Of a DNA stretch of 5,246 nucleotides, positions 1 to 4,684 are shown piece by piece. Source of the stretch: Candidatus Woesearchaeota archaeon (GTDB lineage Archaea > Nanobdellota > Nanobdellia > Woesearchaeales > JACPBV01); NCBI GenBank assembly GCA_016180165.1, contig JACPBU010000087.1, positions 1-5,246 on the forward strand, written 5' to 3'. The notes below the pieces were generated by a model that made no database searches, had not been told where the DNA came from, and saw only the letters and a program-made list of their open reading frames with translations. The number at the start of each line of letters is the position of its first letter. The stretch's first letter is position 1. Both the position numbers and the translations under genes were made by a program.

Positions 1-2
1 TT

Positions 3-83
3 GAAATGGCACTTTGGAAAAATGCCAATGAAAGGCTGTGGATGAAAACCCGATATAAGATAGGGATAGGAAAGAACCCTTAG
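3..83 (+). CDS. Possible C-terminal tail of a plus-strand gene entering from the left edge
   Basis: One forward frame is open from the window edge to a TAG at 81-83 and would encode about 26 residues ending in KTRYKIGIGKNP. The residues (two Trp, Lys/Arg-rich) look protein-like, but an open stretch this short is expected by chance fairly often, and no family is recognisable. The only support is that it sits at the edge and nothing else claims this DNA. A weak GC-rich hairpin-like element (gggctcagccc, 83-93) and a short T run follow the stop. This is a guess at a gene end, not a firm call. Confidence 0.2.
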   Translation, partial: EMALWKNANERLWMKTRYKIGIGKNP

Positions 84-145
84 GGCTCAGCCCAAAGTAG
101 TTTTGATAAATATGGGGGGCGCATAAATGTCGACCCAAGATAAAA

Positions 146-169
146 CGAAAAAAGAAAAGGTGGACAGCT
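146..169 (-). repeat. Second copy of the 5S rRNA 3' end and terminator (24-bp direct repeat, copy A)
   Basis: These 24 bases are identical to 297-320, where they form the last 8 nt of the 5S gene, its flank and the T-rich terminator. No 5S body lies upstream of this copy, because the match stops abruptly at the inner edge of helix I. The repeats are 151 bp apart and enclose the four-hairpin segment. Similarity may continue weakly on the other side: both copies are followed, on the minus strand, by an ATCTT-containing stretch and a TTTATG.G/C-rich stretch. Possible origins are tandem duplication of the 5S tail or insertion of a small element that carried or regenerated it. Confidence 0.85.
148..158 (-). 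terminator. T-rich terminator tract (duplicate)
   Basis: On the minus strand this reads TTTTCTTTTTT, exactly as after the 5S gene. Archaeal transcription commonly stops at such T tracts without a hairpin. It could act as a second stop for 5S read-through, or end a separate transcript covering the hairpins at 179-281. This is inferred from base composition and identity to the tract at 299-309. Confidence 0.5.
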
Positions 170-172
170 ACC

Positions 173-281
173 GTTTCATTTCTTCTCCGAAGAAACCACA
201 GAAATGCAAAGCATTTCTGGGGTGCTCAGAAACTTTTGGTTTCTGACATGAGCAAAGAAGGGGTGGCACATAAAGTGCCAC
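173..281. other. Cluster of four hairpins, possible structured RNA
   Basis: There are four perfect inverted repeats in just over 100 bp. They are 179-185/189-195 (7 bp, 3-nt loop), 199-207/211-219 (9 bp, 3-nt loop), 226-233/239-246 (8 bp, 5-nt loop) and 263-269/275-281 (7 bp, 5-nt loop). The first also has an alternative pairing, gtttc 173-177 with gaaac 192-196. The cluster lies immediately downstream of the 5S gene on the minus strand, between two copies of the 5S tail and terminator, so a minus-strand transcript ending at 148-158 would contain all four. I recognise no known RNA family: no C/D boxes and no RNase P or SRP signatures. The function is unknown. Confidence 0.5.
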
Positions 282-296
282 GAATCAAAGATTGGC

Positions 297-320
297 CGAA
301 AAAAGAAAAGGTGGACAGCT
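297..320 (-). repeat. 24-bp direct repeat, copy B (5S 3' end plus terminator)
   Basis: This is the genuine 5S 3' terminus. Bases 313-320 are the last 8 nt of the rRNA and 299-309 the T-rich tract. It is identical over 24 bp to 146-169. This copy is attached to a complete 5S body, so copy A is the derived one. Confidence 0.85.
299..309 (-). terminator. 5S rRNA terminator tract
   Basis: On the minus strand TTTTCTTTTTT begins 3 nt after the last helix I base of the 5S rRNA. A T-rich tract right after a stable RNA gene is the usual archaeal termination signal. Confidence 0.65.
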
Positions 321-420
321 TCCTTAGGTTCCCGCGGATTGCAGTACAGCTAAGAACGGAGGCTTGCTTAACTTCCGAGTTCGGAATGGGATCGGGTGAA
401 CCAAGCCCCTATGGCCGTCC
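313..420 (-). rRNA. 5S ribosomal RNA
   Basis: The minus strand contains the hallmark 5S segment CCCATTCCGAACTCGGAAGT (loop B/helix III region, ending at 373), preceded by GGCCATAG near the 5' end, as in archaeal 5S genes. The ends are set by helix I: 5' GGACGGC (420-414) pairs with 3' GCTGTCC (319-313) over 7 bp with one G-U, and a further T-A pair could extend it to 312/421. Internally TTCTTAG pairs with CTAAGGAA, with one bulged base, as expected for the helix IV/V arm. The length of about 108 nt is a little under the usual 115-125 nt. No 23S or tRNA gene adjoins it here, so it appears to be a separate unit with its own TATA box and terminator. 5S genes detached from 16S-23S are known in several archaeal lineages. 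Confidence 0.95.
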
Positions 421-530
421 AATAGCAAGAAGCCGCGGTTTGTTTAAAAACGTTACTATAACTGCGGGCTGGGCTTTCCATCAACCCAATAATCGTCCCC
501 AGGCGGGGCTCATGCGACGTACATTCAGGC
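421..530. other. Spacer between the 5S gene and the 445-aa gene
   Basis: It holds the 5S promoter (443-450) and, nearer the stop codon of the upstream gene, a GC-rich stretch with a small hairpin (cccc 497-500 / gggg 505-508, 4-nt loop). No T tract marks the end of the preceding gene. I checked this stretch for a tRNA on both strands and found no TΨC-like GTTCGA segment or acceptor pairing. Confidence 0.4.
443..450 (-). promoter_or_regulatory. TATA box of the 5S rRNA gene
   Basis: The minus strand reads TTTTTAAA, centred about 26 bp upstream of the helix I-defined 5S start at 420, which is the canonical archaeal TATA position. The bases just upstream (GTAACG on the minus strand) are purine/A-rich enough to act as a BRE. 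The exact spacing from an independently defined RNA 5' end makes this the best-supported promoter in the window. Confidence 0.75.
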
Positions 531-1868
531 CTATTTTTCAATCTGTTTTATTTGGCCAGTGGGCTCGGGCTCTATGTTTTCCATGTCCCTGAACGGATTG
601 AATCCTTCGATAACTCCCTTTTGGATGCCACCGTTGTCATCGTGCAAAACCTTCCTTTCCAGAACATAGCCCGGCTGCTGGTCATCTGAGTAATCCCAGC
701 TCCTCCAAAAAAATGAGTCTTCACTGTCTTTCTCTCCGACAAAAACCTTCTCATCAGAGATGCCGTTCGGGGTTACTTTCCTTTTCAGAAAAAAGAATTG
801 ATACCCTTCAGTTGAATAAAACTTAGGGCTAAGATGGGAATTTCCCCGGCTATCAGTCTTCAAAACAAGCTTAGTGTGCGAAAAACTTTTCCCTTCTTTA
901 TATTGGCTATGAACATAGGTAAAATGCTGCTGATGCAGCTCGTCCTCGTAGGCTTCAAGCTCTGCAAGGTTCTTGTCACCTTCACGTATCTTATCAATGA
1001 CTGGCTTTTGGCGCTGCAGAAGGGATTCATGCTGCTGCACTGTGAATTCCTTGTCCATGGTTCCCCTATACCATACCAATTGATCATTATTCGGCTTTAC
1101 CTGGCGGTAAGAGCCTACAGCCCTATCAAAAAGCTCCTTCGCATGGGCTTTCACTTCCTGCCTTTTTCCATATATGATAATATGCTCAAGGGCAGGGAGA
1201 TGGTTAACTGCGTTAGCTCCCATGCTGTTGTTCAGCTCAGGGCCAAACTGACGGAGATTTTCAACGAGGGCAGGAGCCGCTTTTGGGACAAAGTTATAGA
1301 GGTCATCTGGAAGCATTGCCTGGTCATCCAGCATCTCCATCAGATTGGGGTCAGCAGGCTTCATCAAACGCGCCTTCAGGTACCATTCATTATCCTGTGA
1401 AGAATCCCTCAATCCCCTCTTTGTCCTGCAAAAAGCCGTTATATCTTCTGCCCTTTTCTTTTCCTCCTCAACCTTATCCGCCAAAGTTATCCTTACCTCA
1501 CCTTCCTTCTTTTCAAAATCCGGGTGAAGATTCCGCCGGATATCATCAAACTGGCCTTCCCCATACAGCGACCTTGATGAAAAAAGTTCTCTATCCAGGC
1601 TAACTGCTTTCGCGCGTAAATCAGCAATCACCTCTCCAAATCTTTCCAGCTCGCCATCCCTCAGCAGAAATGAGTTGTCGTTCATTGCCTGCTGGGCTGT
1701 GCGAAGCGCTGCCTTAAATCCCCCATACTCTTTTTCAGTCTCTTCCAAAATCTGGCCTGCCCTGAACCTTTTATAAGCCCTCTGAAATTTAGGCAGAATT
1801 ATCGGAGATGCAGCTAAAATAAATGCAATCGGTATCGCCAAGTAAAAAAGCATATTCTTTTTGTCCAT
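531..1868 (-). CDS. Membrane-anchored hypothetical protein with coiled-coil segments, 445 aa
   Basis: I do not recognise this family. From the ATG at 1868 it encodes 445 residues. Residues about 6-26 form one hydrophobic helix (MLFYLAIPIAFILAASPIIL). It is followed at once by a strongly basic stretch (KFQRAYKRFR, 28-36), which by the positive-inside rule suggests that the large C-terminal part is cytoplasmic. Residues about 38-95 and 118-150 are charged, heptad-like helices that probably form coiled coils. The middle (160-320) looks alpha-helical. The last 120 residues are richer in aromatics and beta-prone (FFFLKRKV, FFWRSWDYSDD), suggesting a separate globular domain. Start choice: ATG 1868 begins just before the membrane helix and has a TATA box centred about 28 bp upstream. 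The same frame stays open to a GTG at 2012 that overlaps the upstream stop (GTGA), so a 493-aa form coupled to the upstream gene is possible, but its extra 48 residues do not look like a domain. Confidence 0.8.
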   Translation of the reverse strand: MDKKNMLFYLAIPIAFILAASPIILPKFQRAYKRFRAGQILEETEKEYGGFKAALRTAQQAMNDNSFLLRDGELERFGEVIADLRAKAVSLDRELFSSRSLYGEGQFDDIRRNLHPDFEKKEGEVRITLADKVEEEKKRAEDITAFCRTKRGLRDSSQDNEWYLKARLMKPADPNLMEMLDDQAMLPDDLYNFVPKAAPALVENLRQFGPELNNSMGANAVNHLPALEHIIIYGKRQEVKAHAKELFDRAVGSYRQVKPNNDQLVWYRGTMDKEFTVQQHESLLQRQKPVIDKIREGDKNLAELEAYEDELHQQHFTYVHSQYKEGKSFSHTKLVLKTDSRGNSHLSPKFYSTEGYQFFFLKRKVTPNGISDEKVFVGEKDSEDSFFWRSWDYSDDQQPGYVLERKVLHDDNGGIQKGVIEGFNPFRDMENIEPEPTGQIKQIEK

Positions 1869-1871
1869 GAT

Positions 1872-1889
1872 TACCCCTAAAAAGGGGTA
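1872..1889 (-). promoter_or_regulatory. Hairpin or operator-like inverted repeat at the start of the 445-aa gene
   Basis: The arms tacccct (1872-1878) and aggggta (1883-1889) form a perfect 7-bp inverted repeat with a 4-nt centre, ending 3 bp before the ATG at 1866-1868. On the minus strand the proximal arm reads AGGGGTA, the only Shine-Dalgarno-like sequence here (via a G-U pair). If the mRNA starts upstream, the ribosome site would be paired. If the mRNA is leaderless from the TATA box at 1893-1900, the repeat lies between TATA box and start and would instead act as a DNA operator. Nearly the same arms recur at 4525-4539. Confidence 0.45.
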
Positions 1890-1892
1890 CAA

Positions 1893-1900
1893 TATATAAA
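1893..1900 (-). promoter_or_regulatory. TATA box of the 445-aa gene
   Basis: The minus strand reads TTTATATA, centred about 28 bp before the ATG at 1868, so transcription would begin at or just before the start codon. The sequence lies inside the upward extension of the same reading frame, which argues against the GTG at 2012 being the main start. Confidence 0.55.
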
Positions 1901-2008
1901 GATTGCAGGTTTTTTCGCTTATCTGCCTCTTGGAAAGCTTGGGATTGTTCTCAACTTTTTTCCCAACCTTGCAGGCTTTATTTACCCTGCAAGCCCACAG
2001 AAATCCGC

Positions 2009-2668
2009 TCACCTATTTTTTATCACTCTAATCCTATATCCTTTATCCAGCTCAATGACCTCGTCAGCTTCTTCCCTTATCTTTCCGGTGCCTGCAGAAA
2101 TATTGCTTGGGAAGTAGGATGAAAGGCTCTCATCTCCTGACCCTGCAATGGCAATCGCCCCATCTGTTTCCTGCTGGGAATCACTGTGGCCCATCATCTG
2201 CTTGACTTCGAGATATTCCTTCACTGCCTGCTCCTCCTCTGCCTTCTTCCTTTCCTCTTCGATCTCTGTAACTGTTCTTACCGAGACGAAGCTGCTTATA
2301 GTTTTCAGGAAGGAGCCTAAACTTTTTTTGGGCTTTACGGCTTTTTGCTGGGCAGGGGCGGTTGAAACTTTTTCTTTCGGATGCCCTATCGGCATCACAG
2401 CATTACCTTCGGCAATCTTCTCCTCAATGACATGCTCTAAGGATGGATTGCTGCCCCCATGCAATGGGCTCAGGCCTGAAGCGTGCTGGCTATGCCTTCT
2501 GTCAAAAGTGTTTTTTATCGCATTGGCATAGCCAGATGCCTTGCTTGAAAGCTTATGCGTCGATGCAATTGCCCTTGCCCAAATGCCTGCTGACAGATTT
2601 TTTAAGAATAATCTCCTCTTCCTCAAAGCGAGGTAGTTCTCCATCTCTTCATTAAACTTTAAGGGCAT
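2009..2668 (-). CDS. Hypothetical protein, 219 aa, with a charged coiled-coil segment
   Basis: I do not recognise this protein. The N-terminus is basic (RKRR, 16-19) and followed by an amphipathic or weakly hydrophobic stretch (LFLKNLSAGIWARAIA, 20-35), not long enough to be a clear membrane helix. Residues 60-118 are Pro/Ser/Gly/Gln/Lys-rich and probably disordered. Residues about 133-158 (VTEIEEERKKAEEEQAVKEY and on) are a strong coiled-coil candidate. The C-terminus (ADEVIELDKGYRIRVIKNR) is beta-prone. The start at 2668 is well supported because the TATA box is centred about 26 bp upstream, giving a leaderless mRNA. It lies 39 bp downstream of the NFACT-like gene. Its stop (TGA 2011-2009) overlaps a GTG in the frame of the next gene. 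A partnership with that gene is possible from position only. Confidence 0.7.
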   Translation of the reverse strand: MPLKFNEEMENYLALRKRRLFLKNLSAGIWARAIASTHKLSSKASGYANAIKNTFDRRHSQHASGLSPLHGGSNPSLEHVIEEKIAEGNAVMPIGHPKEKVSTAPAQQKAVKPKKSLGSFLKTISSFVSVRTVTEIEEERKKAEEEQAVKEYLEVKQMMGHSDSQQETDGAIAIAGSGDESLSSYFPSNISAGTGKIREEADEVIELDKGYRIRVIKNR

Positions 2669-2689
2669 ACTACCATTTTAGACATCGGG

Positions 2690-2697
2690 TATATAAA
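2690..2697 (-). promoter_or_regulatory. TATA box of the 219-aa gene
   Basis: The minus strand reads TTTATATA, preceded by an A-rich BRE-like AAAAAGA and centred about 26 bp before the ATG at 2668. It lies in the 39-bp gap after the NFACT-like stop codon, so this gene need not depend on read-through. It predicts a leaderless transcript. Confidence 0.65.
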
Positions 2698-2707
2698 TCT
2701 TTTTGGG

Positions 2708-3817
2708 CTAGAGCTCAATCTCTATAGTTTTAAAACGTGGATTTACTTTCTTCAGGGCATTGAGGCTCTTCAGGTTACGCCCAACATTGGCCCATCCATG
2801 CTCCTCAGCTGCTGTTTTTACCTGTCCAACAATATCTTTGATCGTGCTGTAATGGACAAAGATGGAGTCTGCATTTTCCCTCTCTTCCTGCTCCTCGAGC
2901 TCAAGCTGGCTCAGGTGCCGTTCCTGAGCATCAATAATATTCTTCAGCTTTGCAATCTCTTTTTCACCCTGGGATATAGGCTTCTCTTCCTTATATTCAT
3001 TGGTGAAATAGTAATCCAGGGCTTCGTTGTATGACAAGAAATTCCTGTCTTTTGCGTGAGGAAACAGTGCTAAATCCACAGGGGTGGCATCTGTAGCGGA
3101 TTGATCGCCGTACCATATTCCTGGCGAGGGGGCCTGCATAAGCAACCACTGTATCGAGGAAAACAGCTTTGCGTTTTCATCTTCAACAAGCTCGTCGGAA
3201 GGCCTGCCCTTGTCAATCCCCGACTTTATGCAAACCTCCTCGGCATAAGGCCCGCCCATGCCCACCTCGATCGCAAGGCACTTTACCAGCGCAAGGGAGC
3301 TTGCTTTGAGAAGGCTGGTAAAATCTTTCTCGGACATTGAAAATAAGTTTATCTTCATCTTCGGGTAATTATAGGCTTTTTTTGCCTTAATCTCCCTGTC
3401 CTTGAAAGAAGGGTAGGAAAGCGCGCCAATGATGCAGTCATCTTTATCGCACATGATGATATTCCCTCTGCCAAACAGCTCGATATAGAGCTTTTTCTGC
3501 TCCTCCTTCTCAAAGGTGATTGCGACAATCCTTTCGCTCTCCAGCTGCCTTATCTCCCTGACTCTTGCATTGTCAAGGTGCTTTCTCAGCAAAAGGCAGA
3601 ATCCTGAGGGCTCGCCTGCGATCGGCCTTGAAGAAGTAATGTAGAGAAATTTTCCTGAGATTATTTTCAATATTTTCTTTCCTTCGCCGGTTATGTGAAA
3701 AAGAAGGTAAACCTCGCCTTCTTTCGGATGGTAAATAGTATCGAGCTTAGAGCCTTTCAACGACTGAAGCTCTTTGACAATTTGGCGGATCTCGATTGAA
3801 GCGAGGGATTTTTTCAT
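2708..3817 (-). CDS. NFACT-N (Rqc2/NEMF/FbpA-like) protein lacking the NFACT-R domain, 369 aa
   Basis: Family members (RqcH, Rqc2, NEMF) bind stalled large ribosomal subunits carrying peptidyl-tRNA and help add C-terminal tails to trapped chains. Recognisable here: the NFACT-N opening MKKSLASIEIRQIVKELQSL; FCLLLRKHLDNARVREIRQL (73-92) then the ERIV that replaces the usual DRIV (95-98); ELFGRGNIIM (113-122); an HhH-type LAIEVGMGGPYAEEVC (181-196) with SGID (199-202); SYNEALDYYF (262-271); a coiled coil (about 284-315); and GWANVGRNLK...KKVNPRFKTIEIEL. The chain stops where the NFACT-R (DUF814) domain normally begins, so 369 aa stands against the usual 550-700. No NFACT-R lies downstream here. 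Asp9 and the Asp of the DR pair, important in yeast Rqc2, are both Glu (E9, E95), while R96 is kept. The frame is open to an ATG at 3901, but M3817 matches the family start and 3901 lies upstream of the likely TATA box. Confidence 0.88.
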   Translation of the reverse strand: MKKSLASIEIRQIVKELQSLKGSKLDTIYHPKEGEVYLLFHITGEGKKILKIISGKFLYITSSRPIAGEPSGFCLLLRKHLDNARVREIRQLESERIVAITFEKEEQKKLYIELFGRGNIIMCDKDDCIIGALSYPSFKDREIKAKKAYNYPKMKINLFSMSEKDFTSLLKASSLALVKCLAIEVGMGGPYAEEVCIKSGIDKGRPSDELVEDENAKLFSSIQWLLMQAPSPGIWYGDQSATDATPVDLALFPHAKDRNFLSYNEALDYYFTNEYKEEKPISQGEKEIAKLKNIIDAQERHLSQLELEEQEERENADSIFVHYSTIKDIVGQVKTAAEEHGWANVGRNLKSLNALKKVNPRFKTIEIEL

Positions 3818-3901
3818 TGCGTTCTCAACTTTTGTTGGCAGGGGATTACTCCTGAGTTCCTTCAGGGAAACAGGTAGATTGGAGTATATAAAATTGTGCA
3901 T
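3809..3901. repeat. Duplicated divergent promoter region, copy 1
   Basis: This block spans the first codons of the NFACT-like gene, its leader and the core promoter. It is repeated at 4676-4769 with 14 mismatches and one 1-nt indel (about 84% identity, counted by eye). The last 27 bp (3875-3901), carrying the TATA box, are identical. Together with the paralogous genes that follow, it shows that promoter and gene were copied as one unit of about 867 bp. Confidence 0.85.
3885..3892 (-). promoter_or_regulatory. TATA box facing the NFACT-like gene
   Basis: The minus strand reads TTTATATA. Start of transcription is expected near 3862, which would leave a leader of about 45 nt before ATG 3817. An AGGAG (minus strand, 3853-3849) lies in this leader but too far from the ATG to serve it. 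The element sits in the 27-bp block that is identical in copy 2. Because TATATAAA can work in either direction, a contribution to the plus-strand gene cannot be excluded. Confidence 0.55.
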
Positions 3902-3904
3902 AGT

Positions 3905-3912
3905 TTTTTATA
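3905..3912 (+). promoter_or_regulatory. TATA box of the first tandem-family gene
   Basis: TTTTTATA is centred about 28 bp before ATG 3937, predicting a leaderless or nearly leaderless mRNA. It lies exactly 20 bp to the right of the minus-facing TATA box. The same 20-bp spacing is kept in copy 2 (4753 and 4773), which supports one box per direction. Confidence 0.6.
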
Positions 3913-3936
3913 GAGGGCTGAACTTCCAAAGAACTT

Positions 3937-4443
3937 ATGACTCAAGAGATAGATTTACAACAGGCCGAAACATCTCTGGAAAGAAGTTGCCATTTTGAAT
4001 TTGTCCAGCAAATCTTTGGTGCGTCTTCCCAGTCTCTTTTGGGATACTCTAATTCCCACCTTCATACTCTACAGGATGGTTTGCGCCGGAGGTTTACGGC
4101 ATATCCTTCTTCAGAATTTAGGGTAGACCCTAGGTTTTGGGGAAACAGTTTTGAAGATGCTATCACAGGATACAAATTAGCAAACGCTTATTCTGCCATG
4201 CGGCACTCTCCTGAAGAAGTAATGAGGTTTTTAAGAGAATATTACTCAGCCGTTGGATTCCGCATGTTAACTAATGTTGCAATCGCTGCACAACTGCAGA
4301 CAACCTTTCCGGAGATGGCGAGTTTTACAGGAGGATTGGAAAGCGCATTTAATAAAGATGCGGCAATAATAAAACTTAATGATGCGGGCAAAAAAATGGA
4401 TTTAGATTTGACTGAAGAGCTTAGAAAAATTGAGTTCGGTTAG
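3937..4443 (+). CDS. Tandem-family hypothetical protein, copy 1, 168 aa
   Basis: This protein is not recognised. It has no signal peptide or membrane segment and is predicted mostly helical and cytoplasmic. It aligns colinearly with the gene at 4804 at about 40% identity by eye. Shared motifs, same residue numbers in both: F..IFG/VFG (22-28), SLL.Y..SH..(T/D)LQDGL.RRF..YP (33-57), FWGN(S/T)F...IT (67-77), EVM..LR.YYS.VG.R.LT (94-112), then FPE and LE.AF.KD. The invariant aromatic/Gly/Asn and Arg-rich motifs suggest a real conserved fold, possibly with a functional site around FWGN and RRF, but no activity can be assigned. ATG 3937 is supported by the TATA box about 28 bp upstream and by alignment with the paralogue's start. 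It is divergent from the NFACT-like gene with 119 bp between starts. The last codons and TAG lie in a 16-bp palindrome. Confidence 0.85.
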   Translation: MTQEIDLQQAETSLERSCHFEFVQQIFGASSQSLLGYSNSHLHTLQDGLRRRFTAYPSSEFRVDPRFWGNSFEDAITGYKLANAYSAMRHSPEEVMRFLREYYSAVGFRMLTNVAIAAQLQTTFPEMASFTGGLESAFNKDAAIIKLNDAGKKMDLDLTEELRKIEFG

Positions 4444-4453
4444 CATGCTAACC
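4438..4453. repeat. Perfect 16-bp palindrome across the stop codon
   Basis: The sequence ggttagcatgctaacc is fully self-complementary and contains the TAG (4441-4443) of the first tandem-family gene. As RNA it can form a 6-bp stem with a CATG loop, which could stabilise or mark the 3' end. As DNA it resembles a dimer-binding site. A perfect 16-mer is expected only about 0.08 times in a random window of this size. Confidence 0.6.
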
Positions 4454-4684
4454 TATACTCATGGACAAAAATAAATGGGTAATAGTTGTCCACTCGTAAT
4501 ACGAAAAAACACTTAGGTTTTTTGTACCCCGCAGGGGTAAGCAAAGGACAGTTATATCATGCTCAAAATATTGTGTCCTTTGATATAAGGGCATGGAAGT
4601 TATCATCTTGTCTCTTGTAAGGTAAGGATTCTGTCTTGCTCGTTTTAATGGGCATGTTATGATTGTGGGGATTGATTTTTTCAT
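4448..4684 (-). CDS. Doubtful 78-aa ORF beginning with a copied NFACT start
   Basis: The ATG at 4684 aligns exactly with the NFACT start at 3817. MKKSIPTI matches MKKSLASI, and the leader and minus-facing TATA box (4753-4760) are duplicated too, so this frame inherits a working-looking promoter. After about 8 codons the similarity ends, and the remaining residues show no domain, no NFACT features and no clear coding character. The DNA is also full of inverted repeats. It is most likely a relic of the duplication breakpoint rather than a gene, though transcription from the copied promoter is plausible. Confidence 0.2.
   Translation of the reverse strand: MKKSIPTIITCPLKRARQNPYLTRDKMITSMPLYQRTQYFEHDITVLCLPLRGTKNLSVFSYYEWTTITHLFLSMSIG
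4504..4523 (+). terminator. Hairpin with poly-T arm, candidate terminator of the first tandem gene
   Basis: aaaaaac (4504-4510) pairs with gtttttt (4517-4523) around a 6-nt loop, ending in T6 on the plus strand. It lies 60 bp after the stop codon. Since archaeal termination relies mainly on T runs, the T6 tract alone could suffice. On the minus strand the same element also ends in T6, so it may work in both directions. Confidence 0.45.
4525..4539. repeat. Inverted repeat tacccc-gca-ggggta
   Basis: These are perfect 6-bp arms with a 3-nt centre, right after the T6 tract. The arms match those of the repeat at the start of the 445-aa gene (1872-1889). Two sites with identical half-sites in one window suggest a possible shared DNA-binding protein, but two occurrences are weak evidence. 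Confidence 0.45.
4543..4588. repeat. Two overlapping 8-bp inverted repeats (mutually exclusive hairpins)
   Basis: aaaggaca (4543-4550) pairs with tgtccttt (4574-4581), and ttatatca (4552-4559) pairs with tgatataa (4581-4588). The pairs are interleaved in pseudoknot order and share base 4581. The connector lengths (1, 14 and 0 nt) make a compact H-type pseudoknot awkward, so two alternative hairpins are more likely if this is transcribed. Confidence 0.45.

Noticed and set aside
1..145. Possible C/D-box RNA or RNase P/SRP RNA at the left edge
   Set aside because: No RTGATGA/CTGA box pair and no conserved core sequences of those RNAs were found on either strand. Only a weak 5-bp pair (7-11 with 23-27) is visible.
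127..246. 39-codon plus-strand ORF (MSTQDKTKKE...) after a G-rich stretch
   Set aside because: It reads through the repeated 5S tail, the terminator complement and three of the hairpins, so its sequence is explained by those elements. No clear TATA box lies at the expected distance.
236..592. 118-codon plus-strand ORF over 236-592
   Set aside because: It is antisense across the entire 5S rRNA and the end of the 445-aa gene. Its length comes from GC-rich rRNA sequence, not coding.
834..1400. 188-codon plus-strand ORF
   Set aside because: It lies wholly opposite the 445-aa gene, has no promoter or domain, and its composition fits a shadow frame.
2148..2531. 127-codon plus-strand ORF rich in Ser/Cys/Phe
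   Set aside because: It is antisense to the 219-aa gene. The apparent hydrophobic composition is the complement of the Glu/Lys/Gln codons of the coiled-coil region.
3818..3901. Extension of the NFACT-like protein to the ATG at 3901
   Set aside because: Family alignment begins at MKKS (3817), the TATA box lies inside the extension, and the duplicated copy has a 1-nt indel in this stretch, so it is not under coding constraint.
4119..4132. Inverted repeat tagggt-ag-acccta
   Set aside because: It is inside the coding sequence of the first tandem gene, in a conserved region before FWGN. A 14-bp near-palindrome of this kind is explained by codon content, and it is not shared by the paralogue.
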